Part shown: positions 1 through 8,239 of the stretch, piece after piece
How the letters are laid out: each line of letters opens with the position of its first letter
Numbering within the stretch: the first letter of the stretch is position 1
From: JAAUTS01 sp034440395
GTDB taxonomy: Bacteria; Verrucomicrobiota; Verrucomicrobiia; Methylacidiphilales; JAAUTS01
Length of the DNA: 32,937 nucleotides
NCBI GenBank assembly: GCA_034440395.1
Contig: JAWXBW010000014.1
Coordinates: forward strand, 1-32,937
Direction of reading: 5' to 3'
Notes under the pieces: generated by a model
Told to the model about the DNA's origin: nothing
Database searches by the model: none
What the model saw: the letters and a program-made list of their open reading frames with translations, nothing else
Translations under genes and position numbers: made by a program

Positions 1-1232
1 CTTTTCCCCTGTGCATCGATAATAAAGGGCTGTGACATGTTTTGCACCACCCCGATAATGGGCCAGCCCGCCTTGTCTGTGGTCTCCGCCCAAAGCCCCC
101 AAAAATCGGCATGTCCACGTGCATACCGGTTCTGCGGCCAGATTTGTGAAATATTGAATCCCTGCTCTCGTAAAGGGGCGATTACCTTCTCGCCCAAGGC
201 AGAGTTGCCGTGCCAGGAGATAGGCCGCCAGCGGATTTCCGTGCCGTTGAGGATAAACTTTTTCCCTTCGATCCAATGCTCGCGAAATCCAAACGACTGC
301 GGGTAAATATCCGAAACCCCGGCTCCTTTAACTTCCACCATTGCAGTGTAGAGGTTGGGCTGACCTAGATCCCAAAGACGTGGCGACTTCCATGGCCAAG
401 TGAATTGCAGAGTTTGTTCAGGAGCCACTTTTCCTTCGACGTTCTGCGTGAAGGTTGTTTCCACCGTTCCCTTCTCGTCCACCATATTGACCGTCACGGT
501 GAGCGGCCCCGCTTGGGAGATCCCGGCTAAACTAACATCCAGTGTCACGCTTTTTTTGCGATAAGAGGGTTGCACAAAAACGTCGGTGACATGGGAGCCG
601 CTGGGACGGCTCGCCAGCACAACGTCCCCTGTGATCCCGGCGCTCATTAGCGTAGCTTTAGACTTGCTTTCCTGTGCATAACCCATGAAGTTAATTCGAT
701 CACCTTCATCGGGAGTCGCAACGACAAGCACGCGGATAACGGCTGTCTGCCCAGCTTTTACCGCTTTAGAAATATCAACTTCTCCAGAGGGCCAGCGAAT
801 CTCGCCAGAAAGTTGGTCATTAACATAGACCTTCGCATCCGTGCTCACGCGATCAAATTGAAGTAGCAGGGCTCGACCCGACCAAGCTACAGGGATATCA
901 ACGGAACGCTCGTACCAAGCGGTGGCTACACCCTCCAAACCGGGCCAAGCACTGCCTGCGGGCGGAACGGGATTGACCGGCAGCGCTCCCTCGCCGTTTT
1001 TTGACCAAGAGCCAGGCACCGAAATTGTCCCCCAGTCACTTGGGCTGGGTTTCTCCGTTGTCTTATCCGTGGCGGGTTGAAACTTCCACACGCCACTTAG
1101 AATGACTTCCCCCCGCGTTGCTGAGCTTTCGCGGACAGGACCAGCAGGCGTTGGGTTGCTCGCCAAAATATGACTCTGACAACTTATTATTAGGAGCAAT
1201 AGAGCTGCAAATCTCGCAGGAAAAGTGAACAT
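1..1232 (-). CDS. Glycoside hydrolase family 2-type protein (beta-galactosidase-like), N-terminal part, cut by window edge
   Basis: Reading the minus strand from an ATG at 1232-1230, the frame stays open to base 1, giving about 410 residues with the C-terminus missing. Residues 1-25 form a hydrophobic signal peptide; the stretch LLLLIISC has a lipobox-like end at Cys18, so it may be a lipoprotein. Next comes a GH2 sugar-binding jelly-roll pattern (GVWKFQ, ISVPGSW, ATAWYERSVDIP, LLQFDRVSTDAKVYVND), then an Ig-like sandwich with the family-like PRLWDLGQPNLYT, and then the start of the TIM barrel (FGFRE, FILNGTEI, WHGN). Family members are retaining exo-glycosidases acting on beta-galactosides, mannosides or glucuronides. 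The catalytic Glu residues would lie beyond the window edge, so substrate and activity cannot be judged. The gene lies 57 bases downstream of the secreted protein at 1290-1862 on the same strand, so the two may be co-transcribed. No clear Shine-Dalgarno is seen. Confidence 0.85.
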   Translation of the reverse strand, partial: MFTFPARFAALLLLIISCQSHILASNPTPAGPVRESSATRGEVILSGVWKFQPATDKTTEKPSPSDWGTISVPGSWSKNGEGALPVNPVPPAGSAWPGLEGVATAWYERSVDIPVAWSGRALLLQFDRVSTDAKVYVNDQLSGEIRWPSGEVDISKAVKAGQTAVIRVLVVATPDEGDRINFMGYAQESKSKATLMSAGITGDVVLASRPSGSHVTDVFVQPSYRKKSVTLDVSLAGISQAGPLTVTVNMVDEKGTVETTFTQNVEGKVAPEQTLQFTWPWKSPRLWDLGQPNLYTAMVEVKGAGVSDIYPQSFGFREHWIEGKKFILNGTEIRWRPISWHGNSALGEKVIAPLREQGFNISQIWPQNRYARGHADFWGLWAETTDKAGWPIIGVVQNMSQPFIIDAQGK

Positions 1233-1289
1233 AGGGTATGTTAGCCTAGCGGTTTAAAGCTGGAATTGTAAGCGCAGTGATACGCAGCT

Positions 1290-1862
1290 TTACTCAGGGA
1301 TGACTTTGATGTCGGCGATGTCAAAAGTTCCTGTGTATCCCCAGAGTCCGGCTTGAATGTTTATCTTCGTTGCTTCAGGATTCAAGGGCACTACTTGCTC
1401 AACCTCGGACCATTCGGGAGTGCTTACCTTGACGCGATAAACGACGGCAAGGGACTTCTGCTCTCCGGCATCGTTGACATTGCGGACTTGCACTTGGGCG
1501 CTAAACCACTCTGGGCTTTCAGGATTGGCCAAGGCCAAATCCTTGGTGCGGACGCGGAAGGAGATACGCACTTGTACTGGCTTGGGGTCTGGTAACATAA
1601 AGGTCGTGTCGACCCAAGCGGATGATCCTTCTGCGGTGGTGGTGGTAATACTGAGAAATTTGAGACCCTCCTCTTCGCCAAGTTTATAGGAAGTTCCTTT
1701 ACTTGCATAATCGCCAGGACTTAAAGTCCAAGATCCATCCTGCTTTGTCGGAGCCACCACCACGCTTTCCGTAGTGCTAAAGGAGCCTTCGGGAAGGAGG
1801 TTAATCCCTGGTTCGGCAAAAGCGCTAAACAGTGGGAGAAAGAGGAGGAATATTTTTTTCAT
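1290..1862 (-). CDS. Secreted carbohydrate-binding-like (CBM4/9-type beta-sandwich) protein
   Basis: This is a 190-residue exported protein. I chose the internal ATG at 1862 because it begins a textbook signal peptide (MKKIFLLFLPLFSAFA, cleavage near residue 16); a start 24 codons upstream would bury it. The mature part opens with GINLLPEGSF and continues with a short beta-rich domain that includes GLKFLSITTT, a VRISFRVRTKD strand and a closing FDIADIKVIPE. This resembles CBM4/9 or galactose-binding-like modules, where a leading N-L-x-x-x-G-x-F and a closing D-D/A-I-x-V are common. No catalytic motif is seen. It sits immediately upstream of the GH2 gene on the same strand, which suggests a shared role in binding or breaking down polysaccharide. 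The fold assignment is inference from pattern only. Confidence 0.72.
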   Translation of the reverse strand: MKKIFLLFLPLFSAFAEPGINLLPEGSFSTTESVVVAPTKQDGSWTLSPGDYASKGTSYKLGEEEGLKFLSITTTTAEGSSAWVDTTFMLPDPKPVQVRISFRVRTKDLALANPESPEWFSAQVQVRNVNDAGEQKSLAVVYRVKVSTPEWSEVEQVVPLNPEATKINIQAGLWGYTGTFDIADIKVIPE

Positions 1863-1997
1863 AATAGTTGATGATTTCTGGGTGAGTACAATTTTCAGTG
1901 TGGTCGATATTAGCACAGCTTTTGCGATTATCAAGATAAAATTGCTTTATTGAACTGGAAGTAAGGTGGGATGACCCACTCACATAGTCGAGCTTAT

Positions 1998-2025
1998 TTA
2001 GCATAGTTTTCATGGTCATTATACT
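1998..2025 (+). promoter_or_regulatory. Putative sigma70-type promoter for hisG
   Basis: TTAGCA at 1998-2003 (4 of 6 against TTGACA) is followed by a 16-base gap and TATACT at 2020-2025 (5 of 6 against TATAAT). This would start transcription about 50 bases before hisG. Judged by eye only. Confidence 0.4.
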
Positions 2026-2081
2026 TTTTCCCGCACTTCCTGCTTTACAAGGCTCCTTACACCTTTCACTCTCTCAAACCC

Positions 2082-2963
2082 ATGAAAGCTAAGAACGTTC
2101 TCAGACTAGGTCTTCCCAAAGGAAGCTTACAGGACGCCACTCTGGAATTATTCCGGCGTGCGGGCTTTCGTATCAATATCTCTAGCCGCTCTTACAAACC
2201 TACCATTGATGATCCCGAATTGGAAGTCCGACTCTTGCGCGCCCAAGAAATCGCTCGTTACGTCGAAGACGGCTTTCTCGATTTCGGAATTACAGGAAAA
2301 GATTGGGTCGCAGAAAATCGCTCTAAGGTTGAAGTCATCCAAAGCCTCTCTTTTAGTAAAGCCACCAAGGATCCAGCCCGCTGGGTTCTGGTCGTGCCAG
2401 AGGATTCTAAAATCACTAAGCCCGCTCACCTTCAAGGCAAACGTATCGCCACCGAAGCGGTCAACATCACTCGCGACTATTTGAAAAAACATAAGATTAA
2501 GGCTCATGTCGAATTCTCTTGGGGTGCCACCGAAGTAAAAGTCCCCGAACTCGTCGATGCCATTGTGGACATCACCGAAACAGGCTCTTCCTTACGCGCA
2601 AATAACTTACGAATCGTCGATACGTTGATGGAATCCTATCCCCAGCTTGTTGCCAATAAGGCCATTTTTAAAAACCCCACTAGCCGTAAAAAAATCGAAA
2701 CCCTAGCGCTCCTTTTACAAGGTGCCCTAAACGCTCGGGATAAAGTCGGCTTAAAGATGAACGTTCCAGCCGCCAGCCTTAAAAAACTTCTGCAACAGCT
2801 CCCGGCCTTGCGCCGTCCCACCGTCTCGCCCCTGGCTGACGGAAGCTGGGTAGCCATAGAAACCATTATCGATGAGATCATCGTTCGGGAAATAATTCCT
2901 CAGCTTAAAGAGCTGGGGGCCGAAGGAATCATCGAATATCCACTAAATAAAGTTGTCTATTAG
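2082..2963 (+). CDS. hisG: ATP phosphoribosyltransferase, long form
   Basis: HisG catalyses the first step of histidine synthesis, joining ATP and PRPP to give phosphoribosyl-ATP in the cytoplasm. The 293-residue length fits the long, self-sufficient form (HisG-L), which does not need HisZ. The N-terminal periplasmic-binding-like catalytic fold starts with LRLGLPKGSLQDATLELF and continues with FLDFGITGKDWV. The PRPP-binding loop region is near residues 168-172 (DITETGSSLR). The last ~75 residues (around VSPLADGSWVAIETIIDE) form the ACT-like regulatory domain where histidine gives feedback inhibition in the family. The start is an ATG with no evident Shine-Dalgarno. No other his genes are nearby; a small basic-protein gene and a TPR gene follow on the same strand. 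Confidence 0.95.
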   Translation: MKAKNVLRLGLPKGSLQDATLELFRRAGFRINISSRSYKPTIDDPELEVRLLRAQEIARYVEDGFLDFGITGKDWVAENRSKVEVIQSLSFSKATKDPARWVLVVPEDSKITKPAHLQGKRIATEAVNITRDYLKKHKIKAHVEFSWGATEVKVPELVDAIVDITETGSSLRANNLRIVDTLMESYPQLVANKAIFKNPTSRKKIETLALLLQGALNARDKVGLKMNVPAASLKKLLQQLPALRRPTVSPLADGSWVAIETIIDEIIVREIIPQLKELGAEGIIEYPLNKVVY

Positions 2964-2980
2964 CAATAGTCCGCTTTAAT
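2953..2980 (+). promoter_or_regulatory. Putative promoter for the small bS22-like gene
   Basis: TTGTCT at 2953-2958, a 16-base spacer, and TTTAAT at 2975-2980 (5 of 6 against TATAAT). It overlaps the last codons of hisG and would give a leader of only about 6 bases before the ATG at 2994. Confidence 0.4.
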
Positions 2981-2993
2981 GCTCCGCTCACAT

Positions 2994-3098
2994 ATGGGTT
3001 CGATTAAGAAAAAGAGAAAAGAAAAGATCGCTAAGCACAAACGTCGTAAACGCCGTCGCCTTAATAGGCACAAGAAGCGTTTGCGCTATAAGTCTTAA
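2994..3098 (+). CDS. Very small basic protein, bS22 / AURKAIP1-COX24 (mS38)-like ribosomal protein
   Basis: This 34-codon frame (ATG at 2994, TAA at 3096-3098) encodes a protein with 11 Lys, 9 Arg and 2 His out of 34 residues. It starts MGSIKKKRKEKIAKHKRRK and ends RHKKRLRYKS. The MGS opening followed by K/R blocks matches what I know of the AURKAIP1/COX24-domain family, represented by bS22 in mycobacteria, similar proteins in Bacteroidota and mS38 in mitochondria. In solved ribosomes these bind the small subunit near the decoding centre. The gene is short enough to be missed by most gene finders. It lies 30 bases after hisG and 17 bases before the TPR gene. A candidate promoter lies just upstream. 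The main uncertainty is whether this frame is really translated, because a lysine-rich frame this short can arise by chance, although the coherent MGS...RKRRR pattern argues for a real gene. Confidence 0.75.
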   Translation: MGSIKKKRKEKIAKHKRRKRRRLNRHKKRLRYKS

Positions 3099-3115
3099 GG
3101 CTTTAGAGTCTTCGG

Positions 3116-4879
3116 GTGCTCACTCGACAAATAAAAACAACTTCGCCTTTAAACGCTACGTTGCTTTATTTGTCGTGGGTTCTCGTAGGCTCCTCTGTCC
3201 TGACGTCTGGTTTAAACGCCGGCGACTTAGCTGATAGCAAGAAGTCTGTGGCGGCCTCCCCCGAGGTTTTAAGCCACGATTTACCACGCACTAGCACTGT
3301 CACAAGTGCGGAATCTGCTAGGCACTCTCGTGCCTTGGCCAGCGCAGCGTTTTCGGAAGGTCAACGGCTGGCTCTCACAGGCAATTTTGAGCAAGCCCTC
3401 ACCCGTTACCAAGAAGCGGCTCAGGCCGATCCTACCTATTCTGCGACCTACGCTCAAATCGCCCTGACCCTCCTACGCCTTGATCGTGAAGATGAGGCAT
3501 TGCACACGCTGACCGAACAACTCAAGCAGCAACCCACAGATTCCCAGCTTCATGCCCTTCTTGCCTACTGCTTGATTAATCAGAAGGATTCACCAAATAA
3601 AGAACTCGCTCTAGCCCACGCCACGAGGTCTTTGGAACTAGATCCCACCCTGATCAGTAACTACCGTATTCTCGCCCAAGGTCTTCAACTTAAAAATAAA
3701 CCAGCCGGGCTTAAGGAACTCTTAGCAAAAGCTCTTAAAACTCCTAGCAATGAAGCCGCCTTCCATTTGCGTATGGCTAGCTTATGGAATGGCATTCTAC
3801 TGGAATCCAACACCAAACCCTCCTCTATTAATTCCTTAATTCTTCCCTTCTATGAAAAGGCCTATCAAGTCGATCCCCTAAACCCAGATACTTCCTTTCA
3901 TCTCGGACAAGTTCACTTTGATTCTGGGAACTATCCCCAAGCTCTGAACTATTACCAAATCGCCTATGCGCTGAACCGTAAAATTCCTGGCTTACGCGAA
4001 CGGCTCGCCCTGAGCTATCTTTCCAGCAATCAAGAAAATGAGGCCATCCCCATTCTTGAAAATCTCTTAGAAGAATTCCCCGACCGCAGCAATCTTTATT
4101 CCACCGTGGGAGAACTCTACGAACGCGCTGGAAAATGGTCAGAAGCCGCTACCTATTACGCCGCCTACCTTAAATTTAAAACCCCTAACGCTGAAGACTA
4201 CATCCGCTTGGCTCAAGCCCAAATGATGTTAAAAAAACCTAAAGAAGCCCTCACTACTTTAGAAAGTGCAGTAGCAGATTTTCCGACATTGACCACCTTA
4301 CAACTTTTAAAAGCCGTAGCCCTTTGTTCTCTACAGCGCCCTGCTGATGCCATCAACGTATTAAAAGACGTCGAAACCACCGCCCAAGGAAACCCTCAAA
4401 TCTTGAACGCCCCATTCTATTTTCAATACGGCACCACCCTGGCCGCTGCGGGTAGAACGGAGGAGAGTGAAGAATTTTTGAAAAAATGTTTAACCCTCAA
4501 TCCCCACTATCACCAAGCCCTAAACTACCTCGGTTTCTCTTGGGCCGAACAAAACCGTCAACTTAGCGAGGCCGAAGCTTACGTAATCAAAGCCCTCGCC
4601 CTCGATCCAGAAAACTCCAGCTACCAAGACAGTCTAGGATGGATCTACCATAAACAAGGCCGCCAAGAACAAGCTCGAGCCATCTTACTTAGTGCCCTAC
4701 AAAAAACTCCAGATAGCCCCGAGCTACTCGAACATCTGGGTCATGTCTATCTTAAGTTGGGCCAAACAAAAGAGGCCCTCACAGCTTGGCAACGCGCTCT
4801 GCCCCTTTCACTAAACCAAGAAAAACTCCAAGCCCTTATCAAAGAAACCAGCACTCAAGAATTCAAAGCTAACAGATAG
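3116..4879 (+). CDS. Exported tetratricopeptide-repeat protein
   Basis: This 587-residue protein starts with GTG at 3116, 17 bases after the small basic gene. Residues ~15-36 are hydrophobic (ATLLYLSWVLVGSSVLTSGLNA) and look like a signal peptide, so the protein probably lies in the periplasm or is membrane-attached. From about residue 75 to the end it is built of tandem TPR helices, with recurring signatures such as A-L-x-x-Y-x-x-A, DP-x-x-x-x-x-Y/A, and the final repeats YLGFSWAEQ, SLGWIYHKQGR and HLGHVYLKLGQ. TPR proteins are scaffolds for protein-protein contacts. No catalytic domain is visible. The last repeats resemble those in TPR proteins of envelope biogenesis, but the partner cannot be named. 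The alternative is a cytoplasmic protein starting further in, which I find less likely given the hydrophobic start. Confidence 0.85.
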   Translation: MLTRQIKTTSPLNATLLYLSWVLVGSSVLTSGLNAGDLADSKKSVAASPEVLSHDLPRTSTVTSAESARHSRALASAAFSEGQRLALTGNFEQALTRYQEAAQADPTYSATYAQIALTLLRLDREDEALHTLTEQLKQQPTDSQLHALLAYCLINQKDSPNKELALAHATRSLELDPTLISNYRILAQGLQLKNKPAGLKELLAKALKTPSNEAAFHLRMASLWNGILLESNTKPSSINSLILPFYEKAYQVDPLNPDTSFHLGQVHFDSGNYPQALNYYQIAYALNRKIPGLRERLALSYLSSNQENEAIPILENLLEEFPDRSNLYSTVGELYERAGKWSEAATYYAAYLKFKTPNAEDYIRLAQAQMMLKKPKEALTTLESAVADFPTLTTLQLLKAVALCSLQRPADAINVLKDVETTAQGNPQILNAPFYFQYGTTLAAAGRTEESEEFLKKCLTLNPHYHQALNYLGFSWAEQNRQLSEAEAYVIKALALDPENSSYQDSLGWIYHKQGRQEQARAILLSALQKTPDSPELLEHLGHVYLKLGQTKEALTAWQRALPLSLNQEKLQALIKETSTQEFKANR

Positions 4880-4948
4880 GCCTTTGAGAAAATCCCCGTC
4901 TTGCCACCCGTATCTGGAGAAAAAAAGTTGAAATACTAAAAGGGGATT

Positions 4949-4977
4949 ATAGGACTCATAAGTCCCATAGGCCCTAT
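4949..4977. repeat. Intergenic palindromic element (ATAGGACT-CATA-AGTCC type)
   Basis: GGACT-CATA-AGTCC (4952-4965) forms a small hairpin, flanked by the direct words ATAGGAC (4949) and ATAGGCC (4967). The run of T that follows (4976-4983) makes it also a candidate weak terminator for the TPR gene. A similar CATAAGACC-type palindrome occurs at 16282-16306. Confidence 0.4.
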
Positions 4978-5030
4978 TTTTTTCATAGCAGAAATGGTGT
5001 CATGTGTTAACGATCGACGACCCTGAGACT

Positions 5031-5048
5031 GAGGTCGAAACTGACCTC
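5031..5048. terminator. Small hairpin abutting the rsmI stop codon
   Basis: GAGGTC (5031-5036), GAAACT loop, GACCTC (5043-5048): a perfect 6-bp stem directly next to the rsmI stop at 5049. No T-run follows on either strand, so a terminator role is doubtful. Confidence 0.25.
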
Positions 5049-5774
5049 CTAGGCCTCAGAATCCTCTTCAGCTTCCGCTTCTAGAATTTTGGATTTCTTA
5101 TCTCCTGATCCCTGAACGACAAAGGTAATTTCTCCCCTCACCCGCTGCGCCCGGAAATGAGCCAAAACTTCCTGTGGTTTTCCCGTCTTAACCTCTTCAA
5201 ATTTTTTCGTCAGCTCACGCGCCACACAAACATCCCTTAACGGTAAAACCTCTAAACTATCTTCCAACGTCTTTAATAAGCGGAAGGGCGACTCAAAATA
5301 CACACTGGTGCAGGGACGCTCCATCGCCGCTTTCAACTCCTTCTGCCGCGCACCGCCTTTCACGGGAAGAAACCCCCCAAAATAAAACGGCGTAATTTTT
5401 AAGCCCGAAGCCACTAGCCCATGGAGAACCGCCGAGGGCCCGGGCACTACTTCCACATCTACTCCTGCCGCCACACACTCACGGATCAGGCGTTCCCCGG
5501 GGTCGGATACCCCTGGCATACCCGCATCACTGACTAAGGCTATCTGTTCCCCCTGAGCAAAACGTTGCAAAAATTCCTCGATACGTTTGGCTTCATTAAA
5601 CTTATGGTAGCTAACTTGCTTCTTCGTAATCTCAAAATGATGTAAGAGAATCCCCGTATGCCGCGTGTCCTCCGCTGCGATCAAATCAACTTCCTTTAAG
5701 ACTCGCAAAGCTCTCAGCGTTAAGTCTTCTAAATTGCCAATAGGCGTTCCCACGATAAATAATTTTCCAGCCAT
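5049..5774 (-). CDS. rsmI: 16S rRNA (cytidine(1402)-2'-O)-methyltransferase
   Basis: RsmI uses S-adenosylmethionine to methylate the 2'-O of C1402 in the P-site region of 16S rRNA and so tunes decoding. The 241-residue protein shows the tetrapyrrole-methylase fold with the family's near-invariant start LFIVGTPIGNLEDLTLRA, then DLIAAEDTRHT, the loop ALVSDAGMPGVSDPG, and VVPGPSAVLHGLVASGL. After that come FYFGGFLP and RDVCVARELTKKFEE. The length is slightly below the usual ~270-290. The last ~20 residues are acidic and unlike the core. The gene lies 19 bases downstream of the AsmA-like gene on the same strand, so the two are probably co-transcribed. Confidence 0.95.
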   Translation of the reverse strand: MAGKLFIVGTPIGNLEDLTLRALRVLKEVDLIAAEDTRHTGILLHHFEITKKQVSYHKFNEAKRIEEFLQRFAQGEQIALVSDAGMPGVSDPGERLIRECVAAGVDVEVVPGPSAVLHGLVASGLKITPFYFGGFLPVKGGARQKELKAAMERPCTSVYFESPFRLLKTLEDSLEVLPLRDVCVARELTKKFEEVKTGKPQEVLAHFRAQRVRGEITFVVQGSGDKKSKILEAEAEEDSEA

Positions 5775-5793
5775 AAAATAATTTTCACCTTAC

Positions 5794-8166
5794 TTAAAAA
5801 ACTTTAGGTCCCCATATCGTATTCGACAAAGTTCCTTTACCTTCATACTCAAAAAGCTTGCTCACAAAAAACATGGGTATTCCTAACACTCCCCTAAGAT
5901 TTACCCGCATATTCATGTTCACATCATCCTTAATCATGTCATAACTGCCATTCCCAATCAGAGCAAAGGCAGTGGAATACACATCAACTTTCTGGATAGT
6001 AATCAGCCCATCACGCACCGTAAAGGAAGTGCGCGCTTGGGAAGCTTCTGAGTAACCTAAGTTAGGAACGATAGAATTAAGCATGGCCGAAAAGCCGCCA
6101 AACATGGGAATGTTATAGAGAAACCCTTTCACCACAACGAAGTCACCCCAACCTTGCATACTCGCTAAATCTGAAAACCTACCATTCACATCAACCGTGC
6201 CCGATATCTTACCCGAGATTTCGTCATTGTTAAAAAAAGTCTTTACGAGTGGCCCAAACTCTTGATCCCTCAACTTTAATATGGCTTGGTAACTCGGATC
6301 ACTGGTTAGTTGAACCGTTATGTTTCCTTCTAACTCCCCGTTAAAAATCTCAATCGGCTTTCTGGGCTTAAATTTAAGTTCTATTCCTTTGATACTAATA
6401 TCCGCATCAAGTTTTTTAAGCGATAGTTTCTTACCCAAAAACACATAGTCCAAGCCCTTATCCGATTTAACTCGTGCCTTCAAATCCGTTTTAATCTGCT
6501 TATCTAAGTCAACCTGCCCATCCACCTCAAATTCCGTCGCTTGGTAGAACCCGTAAGGTTTAGCATACTCGCTCATCTTATCTCCGATGATGGTGGCCAC
6601 CTCGCCGATCATGAGCTTACCTTTGACCCCTTTCATCCGCACCTGTTTGGTCACCATATTGTGCCAAATCTCGCCTCTGCCTTCGCCCTCTGTTCGTTTA
6701 ATGTAAAGATCTGGCAGATGAAGCTCACCTGCCTTAAAATTAAAGCTCGTTCTCATCTCTTGCAGCGGCACGTTTTTATAAGAAAAATCAGTGGCGGAGA
6801 CAGTGCCCTGAATTTCCATCGTATCCATTTTAAACCCTTCGCCTATAACCGTGCAGTCTATCAGGGGCGCATCATTAAACTTAAGACTATTAAAAAACGG
6901 CTGAGCTTTTTCACCGAATAACTTTTTGACGGAACTAGGATCAATTGTGCTACGCAACTTAGCCTTTAAACTTTTCTCCCCGTCGTAAAAAGCGCTAAAG
7001 GTTGAACGGCCACTAGGATTGATAACGACCATCTCCGTCACCATCATGCGCTTACCGTCGTAGGAGATAGGGCAGTAAAGAGAGTCGAAATAGGTGCCTT
7101 GAATGGAAAAGTTTTTCCATATTGAACGCGATTGCAGAACGTATTTAAGACCATGCTCCCAGTCAAGTTCAACAGTGCCCTCATTAACAGGCAAGCTACG
7201 GAAGCGGACATCCGCTATCCACGCCTGAGCCTGTTCGGGAAGTGCGCTGCTGAGAAGTGAAAGATCCACGTCTGAATAAAAAGTGACGACCGCTTTTTTC
7301 TGATCTGTTCGCCAATTCGCCTCAAGCTGAAATCCACCGCGCAGGAAATTAACCTCCCCGTTAATCGCCACTCGTTGATCCAGATACTCCCCGTCAAAAT
7401 AAAAAGCCTCCAGCACGACTCCGCGCCACGTCTGACGCTCGCCACTAAGTCGCAGCCTGATGTGACTCGTTTCCGGCTTAGCTAGAACCAGATCGAAATC
7501 AGCATCCATCCGAATCATCCTAGCTCCATCCACCTCCCCAGACGCCGTCTCAATCTTTTTCCAAAGCTCGGCATAGCGCGACATATCTATCGGACTAGCA
7601 CCATCTTTGGGTTGATAGTTCTTAATATCTACCGTGCCGCGCATCCTAAAATGAATATTCAACAAATCAGCTTCCAGATTTTGGACAACGACATTTTGCG
7701 GTTTAAGATCAATCCGTGCCGTGACATTACGTAGCCGCACGGCGGTCTCTCCATCAAGAGGTATCATTAAGTTTGCATTATTGATCTGCGCACTTTCTAG
7801 GAAAGATTCCCCTCGCCACCACGATATCCAATTTAACCCAAAACGAAGATCTTCAATATTCAGTGTTTTAGTAATTCCGCCTATTGATTGCTCAACGGTA
7901 AGGTTTTTAGCTCCTACGCCGCCCAATGGCGTTAAGTAAATTCTATCGTAACTAGCCACAATCCCTCGCGCCGTAAGTTCATGCGAAAGTTGTACCCCTA
8001 AGGTCTCAGGAAGACCTATGTAGCGGAAATAAAAGAGCAACGCAGCAAGGGCAACTATGATAACGATAACAAGCGTAAGAAAGACCCGGAATAAACTAAA
8101 GCTACGTAAAGGCAGGACGACTTTTTTACGTGGCACAGTTTCTAGTTGAGTTACGGGTTCAGGCAT
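5794..8166 (-). CDS. AsmA-like inner-membrane-anchored periplasmic protein
   Basis: This 790-residue protein has a short cytoplasmic start, one membrane segment at about residues 28-48 (FRVFLTLVIVIIVALAALLFYF), and a long beta-strand-rich periplasmic part. Recurring patterns such as IKGIELKFKPRKPIEIFNGEL, ISGKISGTVDVNGRFSDL and a final domain with NVNMNMRVNLRGVLG and FEYEGKGTLSN fit AsmA/YhdP/TamB-type proteins. Known family members form long lipid-conducting grooves between the inner and outer membranes. Assignment to AsmA-like rather than TamB rests on the C-terminal pattern and the lack of a TamB domain signature I can recognise. It is transcribed divergently from glyS and is followed by rsmI. 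Confidence 0.8.
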   Translation of the reverse strand: MPEPVTQLETVPRKKVVLPLRSFSLFRVFLTLVIVIIVALAALLFYFRYIGLPETLGVQLSHELTARGIVASYDRIYLTPLGGVGAKNLTVEQSIGGITKTLNIEDLRFGLNWISWWRGESFLESAQINNANLMIPLDGETAVRLRNVTARIDLKPQNVVVQNLEADLLNIHFRMRGTVDIKNYQPKDGASPIDMSRYAELWKKIETASGEVDGARMIRMDADFDLVLAKPETSHIRLRLSGERQTWRGVVLEAFYFDGEYLDQRVAINGEVNFLRGGFQLEANWRTDQKKAVVTFYSDVDLSLLSSALPEQAQAWIADVRFRSLPVNEGTVELDWEHGLKYVLQSRSIWKNFSIQGTYFDSLYCPISYDGKRMMVTEMVVINPSGRSTFSAFYDGEKSLKAKLRSTIDPSSVKKLFGEKAQPFFNSLKFNDAPLIDCTVIGEGFKMDTMEIQGTVSATDFSYKNVPLQEMRTSFNFKAGELHLPDLYIKRTEGEGRGEIWHNMVTKQVRMKGVKGKLMIGEVATIIGDKMSEYAKPYGFYQATEFEVDGQVDLDKQIKTDLKARVKSDKGLDYVFLGKKLSLKKLDADISIKGIELKFKPRKPIEIFNGELEGNITVQLTSDPSYQAILKLRDQEFGPLVKTFFNNDEISGKISGTVDVNGRFSDLASMQGWGDFVVVKGFLYNIPMFGGFSAMLNSIVPNLGYSEASQARTSFTVRDGLITIQKVDVYSTAFALIGNGSYDMIKDDVNMNMRVNLRGVLGIPMFFVSKLFEYEGKGTLSNTIWGPKVF

Positions 8167-8182
8167 GAGGAAAAACTTTTCG

Positions 8183-8212
8183 TTGTTCTCTAGTTAAAGT
8201 TATCCCTATGAT
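8183..8212 (+). promoter_or_regulatory. Putative glyS promoter
   Basis: TATGAT at 8207-8212 (5 of 6 against TATAAT) is preceded 18 bases upstream by a weak TTGTTC (8183-8188). Because this -10 abuts the possible GTG start at 8213, it favours the ATG at 8240 as the glyS start, leaving a leader of about 20 bases. Confidence 0.35.
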
Positions 8213-8239
8213 GTGCTCTTCATCAACCCTTGTTTTGTT

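Noticed and set aside
37..306. Open frame of 89 codons on the plus strand
   Set aside because: It lies opposite the GH2 coding sequence, which has clear domain motifs in its own frame; the plus-strand product is low-complexity and has no recognisable pattern.
8213..8239. GTG start 27 bases upstream for glyS
   Set aside because: It abuts a TATGAT -10-like box and adds residues (LFINPCFV) not seen in glycyl-tRNA synthetases.
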